From Frateuria_A sp035695185 (lineage in GTDB: Bacteria; Pseudomonadota; Gammaproteobacteria; Xanthomonadales; Rhodanobacteraceae), in assembly GCF_035695185.1 (NCBI RefSeq), contig NZ_DASSES010000105.1:1-64000 (forward strand): a DNA stretch of 64,000 nt, read 5' to 3'. Positions 23,772 to 31,624 of the stretch are shown here, piece by piece; position 1 is the stretch's first letter; each line of letters starts with the position of its first letter. The notes beneath the pieces were generated by a model. It worked only from the letters and a program-made list of their open reading frames with translations, searched no databases and was not told the DNA's origin. The position numbers and the translations under genes were made by a program.

Positions 23772-23851
23772 GTAGGAGTGCACCTGCGCGCGACCGGGAT
23801 GCCGCTCCGGGCGACACCGGACATGGCGGTCGCGTTCGGATGAGCTCCTAC
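23772..23851. repeat. Family 2 inverted-end repeat (GTAGGAG...CTCCTAC)
   Basis: 80-bp element with perfect 7-bp inverted ends, GTAGGAG at 23772-23778 and CTCCTAC at 23845-23851, and longer imperfect arms (GGAGTGCACCTGCGCGCGACC against GGTCGCGTTCGGATGAGCTCC). This is the type of 'gtaggagcgcacctgtgcgcgacc' element common in Xanthomonadaceae. Its right end supplies the TAG stop codon of the downstream minus-strand gene. Confidence 0.8.
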
Positions 23852-24993
23852 AGGGGATCGGCGGACGCCTGGCTGGACAGCCATCCGTCCGGCGCGAGGC
23901 TCGTCGCCAGCATGACCTCGTTGATGTCCCGATGTGCGGTCCAGGAGAACGCGGCGCGGTTGGCCGGTTCCAGCCAGAACCGGTTGATCGCCGCGCGCAG
24001 CGGCACCTGCGCGCGCAGGGCGTCGACCGCCGGTCGCAGGCGCCGGTCGTCGGTGGCCAGGCGCTCGATCGCCGCCAGGCCGATGGCCAGGCCCAGTTCC
24101 CTGAATCCCAGGCGCGCGTCGGCGGGTGCGTAGAGCGGCAACTGGCAGTGGGGCAGGCTGGCCGCCGCGCTTTCGAGGATGTGGCCGAGCAACGCCCGGC
24201 AGTGCTCCGCGCCCGCGCGCACGAGCCGTTCCAGGCGCAATGCGTCCATCAGCAGGCCGCCCAGGCCAAGCGGGTCGCCGGTGGCCAGCGGGCTGGCTTC
24301 CAGCATGGCGGTGTAGTCCGCAACGGCCTCGTTGAGGGGCGGCGCCGGCGCCTGCAGCGAGGCTGCGGTGGCGCGCAGGACCAGGGTGGTGACCAGCCCG
24401 TCGAGCGCATCGTGCTGGCCCATCGACGCGACCAGCGGACGCGAGAGGTCGGTGCTCATCTTCCAGTACAGGCGCCGATGGCCGTGCACCGCTGCGTGGG
24501 TAAAGGCGCGATGGGCGGTGTCCGCCAGCTCGCATGCCCAGCGGCTTGCTTGAGGTTCGCGGCGGCACCGGGCGGCCAGGTCGAGGGCCTGCATCCAACG
24601 GGTCAGGTAGTGGAAGTACTGGCCGTCGCGCTCCCACTCCAGGCGCTCGTCGACGGGTTCGTCCGGACGGCGCTCGGGCAGCGGCTTGCCGATGCGCAGG
24701 CCGGCGCGGGTCGGGTGGTCATCGCTGGCCTGTCCGCAGCGGCCGGCGAGCCAGCCGCGGCGACTGTCGTCGGCGCGGAAATGGCCCAGCACCGCGTGCA
24801 CCTGGTGGATGAGGCGCTGCGCGAGCGCGTCGAATCCGGGCCCCGCGCCGTCCCGCGCCAGGCCGAGGAAATTGCCGACCGCGAAGGCGTCGGTCCACAG
24901 GTAGCGCACCGGCGCCATGTCGGCCGCAAGGCCCGTGCGACGCGCGAACTGCGCCATGAGTTCGATCGCGGCGAGGGTGTCCGGGGCGGGCAT
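23848..24993 (-). CDS. Conserved hypothetical protein, predicted all-helical (six-hairpin-like)
   Basis: 381-residue protein without signal peptide or membrane segments, beginning MPAPDTLAAIELMAQF. I do not recognise a named family. Sequence features are an N-terminal LWTDAFAVGNFLGLAR, HQVHAVLGHFRADDSRRGWLAG, HPTRAGLRIGKPLPER, ERDGQYFHYLTRWMQAL and a later WTAHRDINEVMLATSLAP. The spacing of aromatic/charged motifs between helical hairpins resembles (alpha/alpha)6-barrel enzymes such as N-acylglucosamine epimerase-like or GH76/GH88 proteins, which would suggest a sugar-active role, but this is only a fold impression. The stop codon is provided by the end of a family 2 repeat. Confidence 0.65.
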   Translation of the reverse strand: MPAPDTLAAIELMAQFARRTGLAADMAPVRYLWTDAFAVGNFLGLARDGAGPGFDALAQRLIHQVHAVLGHFRADDSRRGWLAGRCGQASDDHPTRAGLRIGKPLPERRPDEPVDERLEWERDGQYFHYLTRWMQALDLAARCRREPQASRWACELADTAHRAFTHAAVHGHRRLYWKMSTDLSRPLVASMGQHDALDGLVTTLVLRATAASLQAPAPPLNEAVADYTAMLEASPLATGDPLGLGGLLMDALRLERLVRAGAEHCRALLGHILESAAASLPHCQLPLYAPADARLGFRELGLAIGLAAIERLATDDRRLRPAVDALRAQVPLRAAINRFWLEPANRAAFSWTAHRDINEVMLATSLAPDGWLSSQASADPL

Positions 24994-25246
24994 GGCGCAA
25001 GCCTTGTCCCGGCCCCCCGAAGGGGGCGTGAAGCCCGGCGGGTGCCGCGACCGGCTTGCCGGGATGGGACGCACCGCAAGAACCGCCCCTCGCCCGCTGT
25101 GCCGCATGCGGGCAAGGGCCCACAGCCTTCAGCTCCCTCTCCCCGTCGAGAGAGGATCGGGGTGTGAGGGGCCGGGGCTCGCCGGGACCCGCAGCGATGT
25201 CGGATGCGTGCTCTCCGGCTCCCACGCGCCTCGTCAGGCAGAAGAT

Positions 25247-27802
25247 TCACTCCCCGCCCAGCTTCCCGATCACGTTCTCCAGGCTCTGCCGGACCTCGTC
25301 GATGCCCGCCCACGGATCCTTGCGCAACCGTTTCAGCCGCGCCGGCACGCTGCGGATGTCGAACTGCGCGCCGCTCTTGATCCTGCCCAGTTCCTCCCAG
25401 CGCAGCGGCACCGCCACCGGCGCGCCTGGCCGCCCGCGCAATGAATAGGACGCCACCGCCGTGGCGCCGCGCCCGTTGCGCAGGTAGTCGACGAAGATCT
25501 TCCGGTTGCGTATCGACTTGGTGCTGACCGCCACGAACTCCAGCGGATGGATGCCCGCCAGTGCACCGGCGAAGCCCTGCGCGAACTGCTTGACCGTACC
25601 CCAGTCCGACGGCGGATCGAGCGGTACCACCACGTGCAGCCCCTTGCCGCCGGTGGTGCGCAGGAACGACTGGAGATCGAGGTCCGCGAGCAGCTTGCGC
25701 ACCAGCCGCGCGGCGGCGACCACGCGTGACCATGCCACGTCGGGCCCGGGGTCCAGGTCGAACACCACCCGGTCGGCGAGGTCCGGCGTGTCGACCCTGG
25801 CGCCCCAGGGGTGGAATTCCAGCGTGCCGTACTGCACCAGCTCCATCACCGAATCGGCGGATTGCGGGTAGAGGTAGACCGCCGACGCGCCCGTCTCTTC
25901 CTTCAACTTCACGCTGCCGACGAACTTCAGGCCGCCGGAGGGAATGTGTTTCTGGAAGAACGAGGGTTTGTCGATCCCCTCGGGGAAACGGATGATCGAG
26001 GTCGGCCGGTTGATCACGCCGGGCAGGAACCAGTCCATCACCGCGCGGTAGTAATCGGCCACGTCCTGCTTGGTGTAGCCGTCGGCCGGATAGACCACGC
26101 GTTCGGGGTGGGTGAGGGTGATGCCCGTGGACCCGGCGGCCGCGGATTTGCGCGTGGAGGGCCTGCGCCTGGCGGCGGTGGCTGTGGGCGCGGCGCGGTC
26201 GCTGTCGCGCAGGTCGGCCGGGCTCTTGTCCGGGCGCATGGCCTTCAGGCTCGGCTGGCGCAGCAGGCCCTGGTTGCCGATGCCGCGGTAGTTCACCTCC
26301 GCCACCGCGGTGGGCTCGATCCAGGTGACACCGCGCCCCGCGTCCTCGGGGTTGCGCACGGTCGGCTTGCTGCTCCCGCCGGTGGCCAGCGTGCGGCTCA
26401 GGTCGAGCAGTTGCCGATGGCTGAAACCGCTGCCGACCTGGCCCATGAAGTGCCAGCCGCCGTCCGGTGCCGGCCTGGCGAGCAGCAGTGCGCCGAAGCC
26501 CTTGCGCCCGCCCTTGGGCGCGGTGTAGCCGACTACCGCGAATTCGTCGGACTCCACGCGCTTGATCTTCAGCCAGTCGTCGCCACGGCCGGCGCGGTAG
26601 GGAGAGTCCACGCGCTTGCTGAGGATGCCCTCGAGCTTCTGCGCGCTGGCCATGGTGAACACCTGGTCGCCGTTGCCCACCACGTGGCTGCTGTAGGAAA
26701 GGTGCGCCGGCGCATCCTCCAGCAATACCTCGAGGATCGCCTTGCGCACGTGCAACGGCGTGTTGGAGAGGTCGTAGCCCTCCAGGTACGGCAGGTCGAA
26801 CAGCATGTAGGCCAGTGGCGCGTTGGCCTCGCCCGAGAGGGTTTTCTGCAGGGCATTGAAATCCGCCTGGCCGTCTGCGCTCAGGGCGATCAGCTCACCG
26901 TCCAGGCGTGCCGACCCGATACCGAGCGATTCGATCGCCTGGCGGATGTCGGGGATCTTGTCCGACCACGTCAGCCCGTTGCGCGACCACAGCTCGACCC
27001 GGCCATCGGCCACGGTGGCGAGAATGCGGTAGCCGTCCCACTTCACCTCGTGCAGCCACTGCTCGCCGGCGGGCGGGTTCTCGCGCAGGATCGCCAGCTC
27101 CGGCTTGAAGAACTCACCGCTGGGCCTGGCCTTCCTCGCGCCCTGCGCCGCGGCGGCCAGTTTGCCGGCCTTGCTGGCGCGGTGGCCGGCGGCCGGCACC
27201 TGCTTGCGCTTGCGCGTGTCCAGCGTCGCGGCGACCTCCTTCGCGCCGCCGGAGCGGCCGGCGGCGGCGCGGGTGCTGGCGATCATGCGCTCGTCGAGCA
27301 GGTCGTCCGCCTCCACGTCGCCGGCGTAGGCGTCCTTGTCGTGCATCAGGAACCACTGCGGCTGCCTGGCCGGCTTGCCGCTGCGCACCAGGTGCCAGCT
27401 GCCCTTGAGCCGGGTGCCGAACAGCTCGAAGCGCAGGTGGCCTTTCTCCAGCTGCGCCTCCGGATCGTACGGAGTGGACCACACACCGGTGTCGAAGGTG
27501 TCGACGTGGCCACCGCCGTAGGCGCCGGCCGGAATGTCGCCCTGGAACGTGGCGTAGGAAATCGGGTGGTCTTCCACCTCCACAGCCAGGCGCTTGACCT
27601 CCGGGTCGTAGCTCGGCCCCTTGGGGCAGGCCCAGGACTTCAGCGTATCGCCCACCTGCAGCCGGAAGTCGTAGTGCCGGCGACTGGCGTGATGCAGTTG
27701 CACCACGAAGATGGGTCGCCCGCCCTGCGCCGCCGAGCCCTCCGAACGTGGTTCGGGCGTGGTGTCGAAGCGTCGCTTGCGATCGTATTCCCTGAGGCTC
27801 AA
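25247..27802 (-). CDS. ligD: ATP-dependent DNA ligase D (bacterial NHEJ)
   Basis: 851-residue multidomain enzyme of bacterial non-homologous end joining. Order is phosphoesterase (FVVQLHHASRRHYDFRLQ, about residues 1-190), ATP-dependent ligase (adenylation motif EVKWDGYR with Lys254 as nucleophile, then RLDGELIAL, and an OB-fold with EVNYRGI) and C-terminal archaeo-eukaryotic primase-like polymerase (LTHPERVVYPADGYTKQDVADYY, DLDPG near FDLDPGPDV, HVVVPLDP). A linker of about 50 basic residues separates the first two. The start is a TTG with GGAG about 8 nt upstream and begins LREYDRKRRFD, as homologues do; no ATG fits. No ku gene is seen next to it. Confidence 0.95.
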   Translation of the reverse strand: MSLREYDRKRRFDTTPEPRSEGSAAQGGRPIFVVQLHHASRRHYDFRLQVGDTLKSWACPKGPSYDPEVKRLAVEVEDHPISYATFQGDIPAGAYGGGHVDTFDTGVWSTPYDPEAQLEKGHLRFELFGTRLKGSWHLVRSGKPARQPQWFLMHDKDAYAGDVEADDLLDERMIASTRAAAGRSGGAKEVAATLDTRKRKQVPAAGHRASKAGKLAAAAQGARKARPSGEFFKPELAILRENPPAGEQWLHEVKWDGYRILATVADGRVELWSRNGLTWSDKIPDIRQAIESLGIGSARLDGELIALSADGQADFNALQKTLSGEANAPLAYMLFDLPYLEGYDLSNTPLHVRKAILEVLLEDAPAHLSYSSHVVGNGDQVFTMASAQKLEGILSKRVDSPYRAGRGDDWLKIKRVESDEFAVVGYTAPKGGRKGFGALLLARPAPDGGWHFMGQVGSGFSHRQLLDLSRTLATGGSSKPTVRNPEDAGRGVTWIEPTAVAEVNYRGIGNQGLLRQPSLKAMRPDKSPADLRDSDRAAPTATAARRRPSTRKSAAAGSTGITLTHPERVVYPADGYTKQDVADYYRAVMDWFLPGVINRPTSIIRFPEGIDKPSFFQKHIPSGGLKFVGSVKLKEETGASAVYLYPQSADSVMELVQYGTLEFHPWGARVDTPDLADRVVFDLDPGPDVAWSRVVAAARLVRKLLADLDLQSFLRTTGGKGLHVVVPLDPPSDWGTVKQFAQGFAGALAGIHPLEFVAVSTKSIRNRKIFVDYLRNGRGATAVASYSLRGRPGAPVAVPLRWEELGRIKSGAQFDIRSVPARLKRLRKDPWAGIDEVRQSLENVIGKLGGE

Positions 27803-27985
27803 CCGGTGGCTCCGCGAAGGCTACCGGCTTGTTGTGGCACCGGGATCGTGAACCCCGGGTGGAATGGCCGACGCCGGCCGGGGTGCGCGAGGGGCCGCCG
27901 CTGTCCGGCGGGCACGACCAACGGCACTTCTGGCCGGACGCGGAGCGGGACAGAGTGCCGCTCCCTTCATCCAGGTGGATCCGCC

Positions 27986-29026
27986 ATGCGTTCGCTGCTC
28001 GTTGCCCTCGCCTTCTTCCTCGGCCTGTCCGTCGTGCCGCTGCGCGCACAGGCCGGCGAGGCCCGGCACGATGCCGTGATCAACGGCGTACGCCTGGCCT
28101 ACTGGACCTCGCGGCCGATCGGGCGGACCGACGTGCCGGTGCTGTTCCTGCACGGCGGGCCGGGCTACAACTCCTACAGCTTCCGCATGACGGCGGGGCA
28201 GGCGCTGGATGCGCGTTACCCGATGGTCTACCTGGACGAACGCGGCAGCGGCGAAAGCGAGCGGCCCTGGCGCGGCGACTATGCACTGCCCACCCTGGTC
28301 GAGGACATCGAGGGTCTGCGCCGGCGGCTGGGAGTCCGGCGGATGGTGGTCGCCGGGCACAGCTTTGGAGGCACCCTGGCGGTGGAATACGCGCAGACGC
28401 ATCCGGAGCACGTGGCACGTTTGATCCTGATCGATGCCGCGGTGGACCTGCCGGGCGCGATGGAAAGCTGGGTGCACACGCTGGCCACGCAGTTCCCCGC
28501 GGCGTACGCGGCGGCCGAGCGCTCGGCCGCCGGCAAGGCCTTGCGTGCCGTGCCGCCCGGCGACACCTGTGCGCTGGCACGCGCCCGCATGGCCTTCGTC
28601 GGCGCCGGCACGGCCACCCTGCCGCGGGGGCGCGTGTTCCACGATCGCCAGCAGTTCCACGAGCCGGCCGCGAAGGCGGAGCAGGAGCGGCTGGACGCGC
28701 AGAGCGGTTTGCGCAACACGGGCGAGATCGGCGCGGCGTTGATGGCCCCGGGCTCGGGCTTCATCTGCTATTCGGTCACCCATCCGGAGCGGCTGCGCAT
28801 GCCCACGCTGGTCCTGGTAGGCGCGCACGACCGGGCGGTGGGCGTCGCGCCGCAGCGCGCGCTGGCCAATCGCCTGGCGGATGCGACGCTGGTGGTTTTC
28901 CCCGACAGCGCGCACTTCCCCTACCAGGAGGAACCGGCGGCGTTCCTGCAGGCGGTGGACCGGTTCATGGGGCGGGGTGCGTCAGTGGCGTCGAAGCCGG
29001 ATCACGTGCCGATGCGCCGCCGCTAA
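27986..29026 (+). CDS. Exported alpha/beta hydrolase (proline iminopeptidase-like, S33)
   Basis: 346-residue enzyme with a signal peptide (SLLVALAFFLGLSVVPLRAQA), so likely periplasmic. Oxyanion-hole motif FLHGGPGYNSYSF, strand YLDERGSGES, nucleophile elbow VVAGHSFGGTLAVEYA, acid in LVGAHDRAV and catalytic histidine in FPDSAHFPYQEEP give a complete hydrolase set; HGGPG and DERGSGES are typical of proline iminopeptidases and relatives. AGGTGG about 8 nt before the ATG supports the start. It is divergent from ligD. Substrate is not predictable: peptide, lactone and ester hydrolases share these motifs. Confidence 0.85.
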   Translation: MRSLLVALAFFLGLSVVPLRAQAGEARHDAVINGVRLAYWTSRPIGRTDVPVLFLHGGPGYNSYSFRMTAGQALDARYPMVYLDERGSGESERPWRGDYALPTLVEDIEGLRRRLGVRRMVVAGHSFGGTLAVEYAQTHPEHVARLILIDAAVDLPGAMESWVHTLATQFPAAYAAAERSAAGKALRAVPPGDTCALARARMAFVGAGTATLPRGRVFHDRQQFHEPAAKAEQERLDAQSGLRNTGEIGAALMAPGSGFICYSVTHPERLRMPTLVLVGAHDRAVGVAPQRALANRLADATLVVFPDSAHFPYQEEPAAFLQAVDRFMGRGASVASKPDHVPMRRR

Positions 29027-29120
29027 CGCGCACTTTCCTAGCCTGTCGGCGTGGCCTGCGGGACCCACCGGATTCCCGTCCGGCCACGCCACGACCATCC
29101 GGTCTGCGACAGGAGAACCC

Positions 29121-29300
29121 ATGCGCCCCGACCACCAGAAATTGAACGCACAGCACAAGGAAGGCCTGAAAAACGACGCCAAGGACATCGAGAACCGTCG
29201 CCAGCCCCAGGCGGCCTCCAGGCAGGGCTACCACGAGCAGGGCAGCGGGCAGGGCCTGGTCCGCCGCCACGACGGCGACCGGGACAACAAGCGCGGCTAG
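29121..29300 (+). CDS. Small highly charged hypothetical protein
   Basis: 59-residue hydrophilic protein (MRPDHQKLNAQHKEGL...), rich in Lys, Arg, Asp, Asn and Gln, without cysteines or a hydrophobic segment, therefore probably disordered. AGGAGA six nucleotides before the ATG is a strong ribosome binding site, which is the main reason to call it. No family recognised. A similar small charged protein with an equally strong site is encoded at 46397-46570; both could be stationary-phase or stress proteins, but nothing shows this directly. Confidence 0.65.
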   Translation: MRPDHQKLNAQHKEGLKNDAKDIENRRQPQAASRQGYHEQGSGQGLVRRHDGDRDNKRG

Positions 29301-29330
29301 CCCCGCGAGACAGCCGGGCCGTTCCGTCGG

Positions 29331-29993
29331 TCAGTCCCGATCGGGTGCGCCGAGCGGGAAGTAGGCGCGATAGGGGCGGCCTTCGTCCACCGCGCGTGCG
29401 ACCGACGGGCGGGCCAGCAGGCGCGCGCGGTAGGCGAGCACGTTGGCGAACGCGCGGTCGATCGGATGCGTCCAGTCGGCGTAGAACAGGAAGGGTGCCG
29501 CGGCGCAGTCGGCCAGGCTGAAACCGTCGCCGGCGGCCCACTCGCGACCGGCCATGTGCCGGTCCAGCCAGGCGTAGGCCGTCTCCAGCATGGACCTGGC
29601 CTCGGTCACGCCGTAGGCGTCGCGGACGCTTTCCGGACGCAGGCTGTCGAACACCACCTTCTGCACCGGCGTGGATACGTAGTTGTCGAACACGCGGTCG
29701 AGCATGCGCACCTCCAGCGCCGCTCCGGCGTCCGCGGGAATCAGCCGCACCGGTCCGGGATGGTGCAGCTGGAGGTGTTCGACGATGCAGCTGGCTTCCA
29801 GGATCGTCCGGCCATGGTCGACCAGCAGCGGAAAGCGCCGCATCGGCCACAGTGCCGCCAGTTCCTCGTTCGCCTCGGGCTGTTCCAGCGAGCGGTATTC
29901 GAATGCGGTGCCGTTCTCGTAGAGGGCGACGAGCACCTTCTGCGAGTAGGAAGAAAACGGGTGGGCGTAGAGGCGGGGCAGGCTCGCGGGCAT
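29331..29993 (-). CDS. Glutathione S-transferase family protein
   Basis: 220-residue cytosolic GST. The N-terminal thioredoxin-fold half reads LYAHPFSSYSQKVLVALYENG with a serine-rich active-site region (SSYSQK), RRFPLLVDHGRTILEASCIVEHL (cis-Pro and the ES-type glutathione contact as EA-S); the C-terminal half is helical with FSLADCAAAPFLFYAD (N-capping/SLAD motif). Start ATG is preceded by GGAG. Which electrophile it conjugates, or whether it is a reductase-type GST, cannot be read. It precedes no obvious catabolic partner. Confidence 0.88.
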   Translation of the reverse strand: MPASLPRLYAHPFSSYSQKVLVALYENGTAFEYRSLEQPEANEELAALWPMRRFPLLVDHGRTILEASCIVEHLQLHHPGPVRLIPADAGAALEVRMLDRVFDNYVSTPVQKVVFDSLRPESVRDAYGVTEARSMLETAYAWLDRHMAGREWAAGDGFSLADCAAAPFLFYADWTHPIDRAFANVLAYRARLLARPSVARAVDEGRPYRAYFPLGAPDRD

Positions 29994-30069
29994 GGTGGGC
30001 TCCAGGTGGTCTGCCTCCACGACGAACCGCCGCCGCGGGATTCGACACGCGGGCGTTGCACCCGATGCG

Positions 30070-30618
30070 TCAGTCGCGCACGCGTGCCGGGTTGCCGACC
30101 ACGGTGGCGCCTTCGGGTACGTCACGGGTGACCACGCTGCCCGCGCCAACCAGCGCGTCGTCTCCCACGCTGACCCCGGGCAGGATCAGCGCGCCGGCAC
30201 CGATCCAGACGTTGCTGCCGATCCGCACCGGCCGGCCGAACTCCAGGCCGGTCGCGCGCCTGGCCGGGTCACGCGGGTGGTCGGCGGCAAGGATCTGCAC
30301 GCCCGGGCCGATCTGCGTGCGCTCGCCGATCCGCACGTCGACCACGTCCAGGATGACGCAATGGAAGTTCAGGAAGGCGCCGGCCCCCAGGTGGATGTTG
30401 AAGCCGTAGTCGCAGTGGAAAGGCGGGCGGATCACCGCCCCGTCGCCCACCGTGGCGAGGCGTTCCCTGAGCAGGGCGTGCCAGCGCACGGGGCCATCGG
30501 CCAGCGCGGCGTTGTAGCGGGCCAGCCAGCGGTGGTTGGCGGCCAGTTCCGCCTGCAGCTCCGGTGCGCTGGCGTCATAGAGCTCGCCTGCCAGCATCTT
30601 CTGCCTTTCGCTGCGCAC
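30070..30618 (-). CDS. Maltose O-acetyltransferase-like hexapeptide acetyltransferase
   Basis: 182-residue trimeric left-handed beta-helix acetyltransferase using acetyl-CoA. Begins with the Mac domain typical of this group (RQKMLAGELYDASAPEL) and continues with hexapeptide repeats; the catalytic histidine is in ILAADHPRDP and the C-terminal coil has GSNVWIGAGALILPGVSVGD, VGAGSVVTRDVP and VVGNPARV. A GTG start at 30618 gives the usual N terminus; an ATG seven codons later with AAAGG upstream is an alternative. Likely acceptor is a sugar; maltose itself is only the family name. Confidence 0.87.
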   Translation of the reverse strand: MRSERQKMLAGELYDASAPELQAELAANHRWLARYNAALADGPVRWHALLRERLATVGDGAVIRPPFHCDYGFNIHLGAGAFLNFHCVILDVVDVRIGERTQIGPGVQILAADHPRDPARRATGLEFGRPVRIGSNVWIGAGALILPGVSVGDDALVGAGSVVTRDVPEGATVVGNPARVRD

Positions 30619-30625
30619 GCGCCGG

Positions 30626-30922
30626 TCAGTCCTTCAGCGCGCCTTCCTTCGGATCGCTCGCGGCGTACACCGAGTCCGGGTACTCGGCGGCGTGCGGGTG
30701 TTTCAGGGCCTGGCGCACGGCCTGCGGCAGGTGGTCGACGTCCAGGATCACCTTGCCTTCGTGCACTTCGCGGATGGCGTCAGCCGGCAGCGTGAAGTCG
30801 CCGCCGTTCTCGATGTTGACGACCAGTTCCCTGCTGTCGGCATGGACTTCGCGCACGGCGCCCACGCCCAGTTCGCCGTCGGCGACGAACACCATGAAGC
30901 CCGGTTCGATCGGTTCTTGCAT
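30626..30922 (-). CDS. PRC-barrel-like small protein (DUF2171-like)
   Basis: 98-residue acidic protein. EPGFMVFVADGELGVGAVREV, NIENGGDFTLPADAIREVHEGKVILDV follow the pattern of PRC-barrel/DUF2171 domains (DG-x-x-(V/I)G near the start, 'IP..aI..V....V.L' later). The tail HPHAAEYPDSVYAASDPKEG is not part of that domain. GAGG upstream of the ATG supports the start. The stop is 7 nt before the start of the acetyltransferase gene on the same strand, so they probably share a transcript. Function unknown. Confidence 0.7.
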   Translation of the reverse strand: MQEPIEPGFMVFVADGELGVGAVREVHADSRELVVNIENGGDFTLPADAIREVHEGKVILDVDHLPQAVRQALKHPHAAEYPDSVYAASDPKEGALKD

Positions 30923-30987
30923 GAGACTGACCTCGCTGGGGGAGACCACCCCAGTGTGGCGCCCCGGCTGTGCGGGCCGGGTGACGG

Positions 30988-31503
30988 TCAGGGCGCCACC
31001 TCGCGCACCAGCAACGCGGCGAGTGCGCGCCTGTGCGGCACGCCAATGCCGTTGGGCTCGCCGCGCACGTAGTGGGTCACGTGCGGCACGGGGTCGGCGA
31101 AGGCCTGGCCCAGCTGGCCGGCAAGTTCGTCGCGGAAGGCGTGCATCGCGGGCAGGTCCAGGTACTCGATCAGCGACCAGCTGTCGGGTGTGCCGGCATC
31201 ACCGGAGCCGGCCTTGTGCAGCAGGGCATAGCGGCCGCTGCGCCGCGGCCTCCAGGACAGCGATTCGTACAGCGCTCGCAGCCTTGCCACGCCCAGTCCG
31301 GCGGCCGCGGCGCGGGACATCTCCTGGCTCAGCACGGTGGCGTGGAATTCGGCCTTGCGTCGAAGCCGCACTCCGTCGAATTCGCAGGCATCCCCGAAGG
31401 GCGTGGCCATCCGCGCGGCCGGCAGCGGCAGCACGAACGCACGCTCCGGCGAGAATCCGGGCCAGGGAAGGGCGGGAAGGCGGGCTTCGTCCATGCGGCG
31501 CAT
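30988..31503 (-). CDS. 2H phosphoesterase-like protein (LigT/2'-5' RNA ligase fold candidate)
   Basis: 171-residue protein without export signals. Two H-x-T motifs, EFHATVL (His54, Thr56) and VPHVTHYV (His141, Thr143), are 87 residues apart, the arrangement of the 2H phosphoesterase superfamily, in which the paired histidines cleave 2',3'-cyclic phosphates or 2'-5' bonds. The intervening part contains WSLIEYLDLPAMHAFRDEL. The family assignment rests on these two motifs and spacing only. Start ATG at 31503; a second in-frame ATG (31494) is possible. Reads away from the UDP-sugar dehydrogenase gene. Confidence 0.55.
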   Translation of the reverse strand: MRRMDEARLPALPWPGFSPERAFVLPLPAARMATPFGDACEFDGVRLRRKAEFHATVLSQEMSRAAAAGLGVARLRALYESLSWRPRRSGRYALLHKAGSGDAGTPDSWSLIEYLDLPAMHAFRDELAGQLGQAFADPVPHVTHYVRGEPNGIGVPHRRALAALLVREVAP

Positions 31504-31624
31504 GCTCGGGTGGCAGGCGTCGAGGATGGGCGAACGCAGGCCCGTTGTCGCCTCGCCGGGGCGGGGACTCAGGCTGCCGGCATCCTGTACGCTCAGCGCA
31601 TTTCAGGTCGACCTGCCAGGAACC

